Positions 5,570 to 12,923 of a stretch of 21,571 bases of DNA are shown here, piece by piece. Origin of the DNA: a virus; IMG/VR virus record IMGVR_UViG_3300043446_000285, positions 1 through 21,571 of that record. The stretch is one strand, 5' to 3'. A model generated the notes under the pieces. That model saw only the letters and a program-made list of their open reading frames with translations. It was not told the origin of the DNA and ran no database searches. The position numbers were made by a program, and so were the translations under genes. How positions within the stretch are numbered: position 1 is the stretch's first letter; every line of letters starts with the position of its first letter.

Positions 5570-7843
5570 TTATGTCCTCTTTGCGAGATGCAGGGCAGTT
5601 GCGATTGCGTCATCAGGGACAGATAGCATGGAAGCTGTCTTCTCTGATAGTAGGGCGCGCACACGCTTGACTTCGGCGCTGATGGCGTTGCCAGTGGTCC
5701 TGCCGCCAGACTTGCGGGCTACGCGGCCACCAGATGATTGCTGTGTCGCTTCTTGCTCATCTTTTCCGTATAAAGAATTATAAATATTACTAGCGGCCTC
5801 TTTTGAAATGCCCCAAGTTCTTGCATAATCATCAGCAGAAGCACTCTTTCCAATTTCTATTGGAAACTGACGTATTGATTGAGCCAAAGCAGCCTGAGCG
5901 CCGCGAGATGCCGGATTATCACGAACCGCTTTTAAGGCTCTGGCAAGATTTCCTATTCTTTTTACAGACGTTGGGCTTGCCATAAATCCTGTAAATGTAC
6001 GCCCACCCATAATGCTCCCAATAGTAGCAATTGGGTTGGCAAGATATGACAATCCAACTTTAATTTCTCCGGCCTGCTCTTCCGAACCAGAGGGAGGAGA
6101 AATTGAACCCATTCTACTTTTTCCAGACGTTACCTTAAATGGACTTGACAATGTATATAGATCATCTAGCGCGCTAGATAAATCATTACCAAAAACTTCT
6201 TGCTTTGCCTTTTTTGATAACGAACCATACTCTTTCATAAAAGATTGCGGATCAAAAACAGAAACATTTGGACTTTCAGGAGACAACTTTGATCCCAAAT
6301 TTGAAATTATATATTTGCGCAATGAATCACGACCCTCTGGGGTCAATACATTCATCATTGTGCGCACTTTGTCGTAAGAACCCCCCTTACCCTCCTTCAT
6401 CGCATCTCTTATTTTTCCAACAAGCTGTTCTGGAGTGCTGGAAAAAACGTAATTAGAGCCGCGCTTTTCAAAGCCGCCAAAAAATGATTGGAAATCATCA
6501 ATTGCGTTAATGTTGTCAAAATACTCGCGGTCTATCCGTTTGTATTCATTATAATTTGATGCACCAGAAAGTTTGGCGGCCTCCTCCATATCATCAGATA
6601 ATGCCTTATAAATAGTCCTGTATTCCGATTCTGAAATGTTGTTGGCGGGATTGCCATACAATTCCCTGAGGTAAGTTCTCAGATTTTTTATTTCGCTGAA
6701 AGATTTACCACGACCTTCTTCCATTGCCCTTAGAATTGGCTTAACTACACCAGATGTTGCATCTCTAACATCTTGCACCCTATTCAGATCAAAAACTCCG
6801 GGGCCAATTGCTGCCCTTTTTTGCACAATATCCGAAATTGCGTTTCCAGAATTTGCCAAAGGAACGCGCTGTGTATCATCAATTACTGAAGATACATTTA
6901 TATCGTATTGATTGTTAAAATATTGTTTTTGAGATTCAACCCAACTTCCAATATCATTTTGAAGTTTTTTGCCAGCATCATATATTGATTGATCTGGCAT
7001 AGTGGGATTTACAAAATCAGAAATTCCACTCCTTGTCTCTTCAAGGCCAGTTCTATATTTTTCTGGAATACCGTGCAAAGGTTCACCAGCCAAAGGTGTT
7101 TTGGCTAATTTCTCTGTAATCCATTTTGCCACGGAACTATCTGTAGTCAAATAACGGGGGATTTCTGGAATGGGAACACCAGAAATTTTCAAACGTCTTG
7201 CCGCTTCTAAAAGATTGGCTCCAGTTTCAGGAATTGTCTTTGCCGCTGGGGATATAACTTTGTCAGCTAATACACCCCCCAAATTACCCAAAAACGCCCC
7301 CTCAACCGCCTTCATTGCTATATCGGAGGCAGTATCTTCCTTTTCAAAAGGCTTTTTGGGTTCATTATAAAACATCATTTGAGCAGCGGCTGGTATTCCG
7401 CGCGCGGCGATATTGTATAGAGTTTGACCCGCTTTTACTTCGGGGGCAATCCAAGTAGCAGGATTTGCAACAGTTCCGGCCAATTCCCAGCCAAAGCTTG
7501 TCATTGGATATTGCTCTTTGCCAGCAATTACCCTTGAACGCTCTTCTTCAAGAAATTGTTTGTATTCTGGTGACTCAAGCACTGATTGATAAGCTGGAAA
7601 CCGCCTTTTGTCCAAAGGCGTTTGGCCTTTTGGAAGCTTTGATTTTAGTTCCTCGTAAGCGCGCTGATAGGCTTGCGCTTCCGGGTAATAGCCCATAGTA
7701 AAGCCCTGCTTTGCAGCAGAAATAGCGGCTTCTGGCAGTGAAACTTCAGGAATTTTAAGTATGTTTGGTTCAGCAGACTCTTCATCCTTTTCATCAAAGG
7801 AAAGTTCAGTGTTGGGATCGTAAGGCTGAATTTCATTTTCCAT
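5570..7843 (-). CDS. Large virion protein, putative internal/ejection protein
   Basis: 757 residues, mostly helical and charged. An acidic N-terminus (1-35) is followed by a segment with A-K-Q-G-F-T-M-G-Y-Y-P-E-A, weakly hydrophobic Ala/Gly/Pro-rich patches (~115-195), a long Lys/Glu/Asp/Asn-rich helical middle (~240-560) and a C-terminal region with S-S-G-G-R-V-A-R-K-S-G-G-R and a short helical tail. There is no enzyme motif I recognise. Its size, its position after the nozzle-like protein and next to the lysozyme-domain protein, and its composition fit the internal virion or ejection proteins of podoviruses, which enter the cell with the DNA. That is inference from context. Its ATG overlaps the upstream stop by one base (TAATG), so the two large proteins are translationally coupled and probably made in similar amounts. 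The middle of the gene looks more AT-rich than its neighbours. Confidence 0.6.
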   Translation of the reverse strand: MENEIQPYDPNTELSFDEKDEESAEPNILKIPEVSLPEAAISAAKQGFTMGYYPEAQAYQRAYEELKSKLPKGQTPLDKRRFPAYQSVLESPEYKQFLEEERSRVIAGKEQYPMTSFGWELAGTVANPATWIAPEVKAGQTLYNIAARGIPAAAQMMFYNEPKKPFEKEDTASDIAMKAVEGAFLGNLGGVLADKVISPAAKTIPETGANLLEAARRLKISGVPIPEIPRYLTTDSSVAKWITEKLAKTPLAGEPLHGIPEKYRTGLEETRSGISDFVNPTMPDQSIYDAGKKLQNDIGSWVESQKQYFNNQYDINVSSVIDDTQRVPLANSGNAISDIVQKRAAIGPGVFDLNRVQDVRDATSGVVKPILRAMEEGRGKSFSEIKNLRTYLRELYGNPANNISESEYRTIYKALSDDMEEAAKLSGASNYNEYKRIDREYFDNINAIDDFQSFFGGFEKRGSNYVFSSTPEQLVGKIRDAMKEGKGGSYDKVRTMMNVLTPEGRDSLRKYIISNLGSKLSPESPNVSVFDPQSFMKEYGSLSKKAKQEVFGNDLSSALDDLYTLSSPFKVTSGKSRMGSISPPSGSEEQAGEIKVGLSYLANPIATIGSIMGGRTFTGFMASPTSVKRIGNLARALKAVRDNPASRGAQAALAQSIRQFPIEIGKSASADDYARTWGISKEAASNIYNSLYGKDEQEATQQSSGGRVARKSGGRTTGNAISAEVKRVRALLSEKTASMLSVPDDAIATALHLAKRT

Positions 7844-10800
7844 TATGGTGTCACCACATCAACATTAGCCGGAACTAGCTTTGACCCGTCAAAGACCCAA
7901 GGACTGTATTCTCCAGTCTTCTTGTTCTGAAGAACATATCTTTTTCCAACAATCAATTTGTTAGCGTTGATACTTCCATCTGAAGTTCTTGGAACATCCA
8001 TCCCTATATAAGCAATGTCCTTAGCCGCCCTCTTTTGGAATTCCAAAGGAGAGTTATTGGGATCAGCGTAGAATTCAGTCAAGAACTCTCCAATATTACT
8101 GGCGTTTGGATTCTGCGCAATCCATTCATTAAATGCTTCCTGACGCGCCAAATCGTGATTTGCGGCACCAATCAACTGCGCCAAAATTGAAGCATTTGCT
8201 TCTGGCTCAAGGCTTGGATTTGGATTGGCCTTAATCATGTTTGACATTTCAAGGTTTGTAAATCTACTCCCAATAGACTTAATTTGATTGAACACAGCGG
8301 TATATTGACCCTTGATAAATTTTTCCATATCTTCAGGACTTGATGATGCATCAAGTCCGCTTGTGTCAATCCCCAAAGCCCTAGCCGCCTTAATCGCCGC
8401 GCCTACCTCTTGCTGCCCCATACCAGTGCGATAATGCTCCATCAAACGGGCAAGCTGAATAAGTTGATTGCGATAAGTTTGAAGCTGCGGCAAAATCTCC
8501 GCTCCTTCAGCCTGTTGTTTTGAAAGAGTCTCTATCCCCTTCACTTGAAGCGGAGAGAGTTCACTTATGTTTGGATTTTTAATAGCCTCAGAACGCGGAA
8601 TCTTGACTTTCTGATTTGTTGCCGGATTAACAACATCAACAAGATCGTATCCAGCTTTAGCTTTTTCCGAGGCTGCTGTTTTAAGACCTTCTTGCTGGGC
8701 AATCAACTCCTGCCAACCAGCATAAACATGCGGCTTTCCGTCTCTGCCTATATAAATGCCGTTGTTATCGGCAAGTTTTTCATTGGCAGACTCAAGTTTT
8801 GCTTTTGCCGCCATCCTTGTAGCGTAAGGAAGATTTGAGTTATTTACTATTCCTGACAAATATGCGGGGTCACTTAACAAATCTGCAAACGGTACATTTT
8901 GTTCGCCTGTATTTGCGGTACTGGCTACACCACCCCCTTCGATGGGCGGAGTAATTGACTCAACGCCAGCGGATTCCGTCCTCTTAGCGGTAGGAGCGGG
9001 AGGGGCGGCAGTAACGGGCGCAGTTGTAGACGAAGATGAAACTTCACCGAGGCTTGGCGGAGCGATGGGTTTTGAAACAGAACTAATGTAAGCTTCAGCG
9101 AATGGCCCCATTTTCTCAACAAGATGCCTCATATTTTCAGGAAGAATACCATTGTTTCTCAGCATAGCATCTTGAAGAATTGGTCCATAGAACTCAGCAT
9201 TTGCCTTTTGAATTTCAAACTGACGCAACTGAGATTCAGTCAATGTTTTCTGAATTTCAGCTTGCTTGCCAGCCATATTCGCCCTTTGGGCCAAAGCATT
9301 GTAGTATGTCTGAGTGCCAACCTTACCCGCCTCACCAAGATTGGTGAAGAAGAACGGAGAGCGACCCGCCATAAGAGCGAAGCTTGCATTCATGACGGCA
9401 GAGCGGGCTTCCGGCGAAAGACGGCGGCCCATGATCTTTTCAATCAAGCTTGGGTTTTCTTCGCTGGCAAATATCTTGCTTAGATCAAGCTTGGAGCGTG
9501 GCTTTTCACCCTTAATTACCAAACCACTTGTTTCAGTTTCAGGAGCGGGAACAGCCGCCAACCCTTCCGCATCGGATGTCACTGGTGCAACTGTTGCACC
9601 AACCCCAGACCGGGTTCCAGAATAGTCTCCAATTGGCCGTGCATTTGCAAGACCGGCTTTTTCATCAAGACCGATTGCTTTTGCCCCATGCCAAGGCCCC
9701 CAGCCACCAGTCGCCGCCTGATCCAAGGCAAATCCCACACTTGGCTTCCAATTACGGGGGTCTTCTGGTGAAAGACCAGTTTTGCCAACCATTTCATTTC
9801 CAAGGCCACCCTCCATGTAAAGTTGGTAGGGTCCATAGCTGCGTTCGCGCTCACCGCGCTTGTTAATGACTTTTGACTGCCACGCTTCACGCGGGTCGCC
9901 AGAAGCCCCCTCAGACCGCCAAACACGTACAGCGACTTCAGGGTCAATGTTGCGCCTTGCAGCTTCCTGCGCGATGTACGCTTCAACTTCTTCATTTGTA
10001 GGATATTTGAACTCTGGCTCTGCGGCTGTTGTCGGCGCTGGAACAGACGCAAGACCTTCATTTGTCGGCACATCTTCCATGCCGCCATCCTGATAATGTT
10101 TGCGCCCCACAACACCGCCAGATGCAGCTTGGGACGGGAAAAATTTTTCCCTGACCGCCAAAACCCCAGCACGCAAAGGATTGTCACTTGTGTTTTCTTC
10201 GTCGTATTTTTCTGCCTCTTTGCTCTTGGGCAAATCAAGTCCAACATCTTTAGCAAGAGCGCGAAGTCCACTCGCCTGACTGCTGGAAATCGGAGAAATA
10301 TCTTTCCAGTCTTCAGATAGACCACTATCTGTCTGAGGTTTTGGCGCTCTGTAGCCAATAGTATCCTGACGGCCCTCAATTTTTCCTTCAGGCACATATG
10401 ATTCTGCATCGCCATACGGATAGTAAGAAACTCCACCGCCAGCTAAACCCTGCCGGTTCATGGCAGGACCGACAACGCCGCCCATGCTGGACATCTTGGC
10501 GGCATCATCTGTTGCGCCCTTGTAGTCTACCATCTTCAGGCCCTTGACCTGAGTCACGGCATTGGGCTTCTGTTCCTCAACTTCCTGAGCCAGAAGACCG
10601 ATTTGCGTCTTAGGATCGCCCTTAAAGTTATAGCGATAGACGGTCTGACCATCATTCAGAGTACCGACTGCCTCAATGTTTTCCTTCATGCGCTTGTCGG
10701 AGTAAATGCTTCCGATAGCGCCGATGCCGCCGAAAATTTGCGACCAGATATTTGGAGCCGGGGCAGTCGTGCTTGAGGTTCCACCAGCACCAGCGCCAAG

Positions 10801-11535
10801 ACCCTGCGCGATATTCGCAAAGAACTGGGCGTTCTGATACGGGTAAGCCTGTTTCTGCATCCACTGCTGATATGCCGCTTGCAGTTCGGCCTGTTTGGTA
10901 GCCTGCTCCTGAGCGCCAGCGGCCATCTGGGCCTGAGCGCCCTGTAGAACAGACCCCTGCGCGCCTGCACCCAATGCGGCCATCTGCTGGCCCATAGCGC
11001 CAAGATTAGCCACTTGCTGCCCAGCAAGCCCCATAGCTTGACCGTAGCCCTGATTGTAAATGTTGGACATGGCCATAGCGTTGCCAAGCTGCTGCTGGCG
11101 GGCCATTTCTGCCTGTGCCACGCCTCCACGGTCGCCACCAAAGGCACCGGCCTGAATGGCCCCAGACTTCAAGCCAGACTGCTGCTGCGCCTGACTTTCC
11201 ATGAGGTTGGAAAATGTCGTATTGGCAACGTCTTTGACGTAGGGGGAGTAGAAACGGTTGTAGAGGCCGGGGGTGATGCCCTTGGCAGCCTGCTCCGTAT
11301 AACCCATACCCTTCTGGATTGCGGGGAGAGCCATGCCTTGGGCGGCATTGATGTTTGCAATACCCTGCTGCTGCGTGGGGGTAAGGCCAGCGACAAGATC
11401 ACCTTTGTATTGCTCATATGGCCTGTTAACAGCATCTCTGGCCATATCCAGAGATTCTTGATAAGCCTTCATAAAGGCTTCTGGTGGCTTGAAACTTGAT
11501 GTAGTTGTATTGCCGCCCTTACCGCCGCCGCCCAC
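7843..11535 (-). CDS. 1230-residue virion protein with mid-chain S74 and lysozyme-like domains
   Basis: Probable multidomain internal/tail virion protein. Residues 1-255 are Gln/Ala/Gly-rich and helical, with a G-A-F-G-G-D-R motif seen in many phage virion proteins. Residues 279-340 are an S74 (endosialidase-type) intramolecular chaperone: S-D-K-R-M-K-E-N-I with Ser279 and Lys284 at the same spacing as the endosialidase Ser911/Lys916 pair, followed by Y-R-Y-N-F-K-G and I-G-L-L-A-Q-E-V-E. Residues ~515-625 resemble a lysozyme/transglycosylase: A-A-R-R-N-I-D-P-E-V-A-V-R-V-W-R-S-E-G (candidate Glu542), S-Y-G-P-Y-Q-L (566-572), then G-G-W-G-P-W-H-G-A. The rest is helical with Pro/Ala linkers, including two near-identical G-L-A-(S/A)-V-P-A-P segments. 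Start: GTG at 11533-11535, 7 bases after AAGGAG; a nearer ATG gives only a few codons. Possible job: local cell-wall opening during DNA entry. Confidence 0.72.
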   Translation of the reverse strand: MGGGGKGGNTTTSSFKPPEAFMKAYQESLDMARDAVNRPYEQYKGDLVAGLTPTQQQGIANINAAQGMALPAIQKGMGYTEQAAKGITPGLYNRFYSPYVKDVANTTFSNLMESQAQQQSGLKSGAIQAGAFGGDRGGVAQAEMARQQQLGNAMAMSNIYNQGYGQAMGLAGQQVANLGAMGQQMAALGAGAQGSVLQGAQAQMAAGAQEQATKQAELQAAYQQWMQKQAYPYQNAQFFANIAQGLGAGAGGTSSTTAPAPNIWSQIFGGIGAIGSIYSDKRMKENIEAVGTLNDGQTVYRYNFKGDPKTQIGLLAQEVEEQKPNAVTQVKGLKMVDYKGATDDAAKMSSMGGVVGPAMNRQGLAGGGVSYYPYGDAESYVPEGKIEGRQDTIGYRAPKPQTDSGLSEDWKDISPISSSQASGLRALAKDVGLDLPKSKEAEKYDEENTSDNPLRAGVLAVREKFFPSQAASGGVVGRKHYQDGGMEDVPTNEGLASVPAPTTAAEPEFKYPTNEEVEAYIAQEAARRNIDPEVAVRVWRSEGASGDPREAWQSKVINKRGERERSYGPYQLYMEGGLGNEMVGKTGLSPEDPRNWKPSVGFALDQAATGGWGPWHGAKAIGLDEKAGLANARPIGDYSGTRSGVGATVAPVTSDAEGLAAVPAPETETSGLVIKGEKPRSKLDLSKIFASEENPSLIEKIMGRRLSPEARSAVMNASFALMAGRSPFFFTNLGEAGKVGTQTYYNALAQRANMAGKQAEIQKTLTESQLRQFEIQKANAEFYGPILQDAMLRNNGILPENMRHLVEKMGPFAEAYISSVSKPIAPPSLGEVSSSSTTAPVTAAPPAPTAKRTESAGVESITPPIEGGGVASTANTGEQNVPFADLLSDPAYLSGIVNNSNLPYATRMAAKAKLESANEKLADNNGIYIGRDGKPHVYAGWQELIAQQEGLKTAASEKAKAGYDLVDVVNPATNQKVKIPRSEAIKNPNISELSPLQVKGIETLSKQQAEGAEILPQLQTYRNQLIQLARLMEHYRTGMGQQEVGAAIKAARALGIDTSGLDASSSPEDMEKFIKGQYTAVFNQIKSIGSRFTNLEMSNMIKANPNPSLEPEANASILAQLIGAANHDLARQEAFNEWIAQNPNASNIGEFLTEFYADPNNSPLEFQKRAAKDIAYIGMDVPRTSDGSINANKLIVGKRYVLQNKKTGEYSPWVFDGSKLVPANVDVVTP

Positions 11536-11546
11536 CGTGCATCTCC

Positions 11547-12047
11547 TTAGTTAATCATTTCCTGTTGGCCCAACATTCCAGTCTTCATGCCATACAGGAA
11601 AAATGCCCCAGCCGGATTGCCAAACTGCCGCTCGTAAAGCCGCGTCTTGGCGTCGGTGCGCGAATTGCTGAGAACACCAATCATGAGGGGCATTTCCAAT
11701 TTCTCGCTTACCTTCTTGGCAAACTCAACCAATTTACGCGCCCTACCCCCCTTGGCCGCGCGGTAGTCAGGATGCACGAAAACGCACATTTCTTCAAGGA
11801 AAGATGCGTCCGAGTACCAATTTTGCGAAATACGCAATATGATCCCGCCTTCCATCCCGTCTCCAGACCCAATAACGCCAACAATCCCGCCATGTAAATA
11901 CAAAAGCGGGCGCAACAAATTGCGGACCTTTTCCTCGTTCATCTGGAAAAGACCATTCTCAACGCCAACCAAGTGCGCCAGCTTGATTATGCTGTCCTCA
12001 TCCTCTGGCGTTGCCGTCCTGACATGGATTTCGTGTGCCTTCTTCAT
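11547..12047 (-). CDS. GNAT-family N-acetyltransferase
   Basis: A 166-residue GNAT fold protein, predicted to move an acetyl group from acetyl-CoA to an amine. It begins with the usual I-H-V-R-T-A-T-P-E-D-E-D-S-I-I-K-L-A first strand and helix, has a central strand pair (G-G-I-V-G-V-I-G, G-G-I-I-L-R-I), then motif A: L-E-E-M-C-V-F-V-H-P-D-Y-R-A-A-K-G-G-R-A-R-K-L-V, which carries the acetyl-CoA pyrophosphate loop, and ends with a Y-E-R-Q-F-G-N-P-A-G-A-F-F-L-Y strand typical of the C-terminal half. GGGGAG lies 6 bases before the ATG. It sits between virion genes with 11-14 base gaps, and its TAA is part of the TAAGGAG signal of the next gene. Substrate unknown; a virion protein or host factor is equally possible. 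Confidence 0.82.
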   Translation of the reverse strand: MKKAHEIHVRTATPEDEDSIIKLAHLVGVENGLFQMNEEKVRNLLRPLLYLHGGIVGVIGSGDGMEGGIILRISQNWYSDASFLEEMCVFVHPDYRAAKGGRARKLVEFAKKVSEKLEMPLMIGVLSNSRTDAKTRLYERQFGNPAGAFFLYGMKTGMLGQQEMIN

Positions 12048-12061
12048 TGCTTTCTCCCCGG

Positions 12062-12544
12062 TTAATCTTTCTTTGGCGGGGGAAGTTTCTGGAGCGTCTT
12101 GATCGTATTGGCGCGCTCAAACTTGACCCACTCATCCAAAGCCTTGTGTCCAGCGTCCATATCCCCGCCACCGAAGCCAATAACAGCCTCCGGGGGAATT
12201 ACATATTCGCCACCCGCAGCCACAATAGCCACAGGGTCTCCACTGCCCATCTCGTTAACATCGCCGCCAGAAGCCATGCGCTGCTTTACCATATAATCAA
12301 CAATATCAAAACCATGTGCTGTATTGCCCTCGCCAATGGCGGAAACGATGTCAGCCGGAATGACATAGGAACCTGATGGAACGTGCATCGGTAGGTGATC
12401 CGTGCGACCCGCAACCGGAGCCTTGATGGCACCCGTATGAAGCTTTGTAGCCTCTCCAATAGGCGTGACAGGTTCTGGCGCGGTTATCTTTTTTGCGAGA
12501 TTGACCGCCTTGTTAATGGCTTTTGAGGGAGATTTGCTCATCAT
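12062..12544 (-). CDS. Small virion-operon protein with duplicated YVIP motif
   Basis: 160 residues of unknown function. Two ~32-residue repeats are visible: residues 56-87 (P-S-G-S-Y-V-I-P-A-D-I-V to D-Y-M-V-K) and 110-141 (A-G-G-E-Y-V-I-P-P-E-A-V to D-E-W-V-K). Each starts with a Gly-x-Tyr-Val-Ile-Pro strand, passes through a Gly-rich turn and ends in an Asp/Val-Lys helix. Similar G-E-Y-V-(I/V)-P phrases occur in tail tape-measure and other virion proteins. The basic N-terminus (K-A-I-N-K-A-V-N-L-A-K-K) and Lys-rich tail flank them. AGAGGA precedes the paired ATGs, and the start overlaps the preceding stop. Position among structural genes suggests a virion component or assembly factor. Confidence 0.65.
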   Translation of the reverse strand: MMSKSPSKAINKAVNLAKKITAPEPVTPIGEATKLHTGAIKAPVAGRTDHLPMHVPSGSYVIPADIVSAIGEGNTAHGFDIVDYMVKQRMASGGDVNEMGSGDPVAIVAAGGEYVIPPEAVIGFGGGDMDAGHKALDEWVKFERANTIKTLQKLPPPKKD

Positions 12545-12915
12545 GCGTCCTCTGAATAGGATATGCTGACAACAGATGATGACGCTGGCTTCACCACAAG
12601 GCCATTTGTGAATGGGAAGTTAACGGCAACAGCCCCGGTTGAATTTGGAATTGTGTATATGGCGTTGTCATCAGATGCACCAGACACAGTGGCCGAATCA
12701 TAAATTTTGCCGCCAGCCGCAGCCGTAATCACGGACACTGTTACCAAGCGTCCAGATGAAGCAACAATTGCCGTGTCTCCAGTTATGCCGGTGGTTGACG
12801 AAGTGCCGACAAAATTGGAATAAGCGGTTTTGAAATTGATAAGTTCCTGAACAAGAGAATTTACGGCTGTAACACCATTCTTTTGAACTGTTACAAGATC
12901 ATCAACGCCAGCCAT
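12541..12915 (-). CDS. Small beta-structured virion-associated protein
   Basis: 124 residues. A short N-terminal helix (D-D-L-V-T-V-Q-K-N-G-V-T-A-V-N-S-L-V-Q) leads into a beta-sandwich-like domain: S-S-G-R-L-V-T-V-S-V-I-T-A, then G-K-I-Y-D-S-A-T, Y-T-I-P-N-S-T-G, F-P-F-T-N-G-L-V-V-K-P and V-V-S-I-S-Y-S. This R-L-V-x-V-S-V / I-Y-D / I-P-N / N-G-(L/I)-V-V / V-x-Y-S order recurs in small phage structural proteins of unknown role; I recall the pattern but cannot name a family. GAGG precedes the ATG by about 7 bases, within the end of the nozzle-like gene region. The stop overlaps the next start. Confidence 0.65.
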   Translation of the reverse strand: MAGVDDLVTVQKNGVTAVNSLVQELINFKTAYSNFVGTSSTTGITGDTAIVASSGRLVTVSVITAAAGGKIYDSATVSGASDDNAIYTIPNSTGAVAVNFPFTNGLVVKPASSSVVSISYSEDA

Positions 12916-12923
12916 GAGCCACC

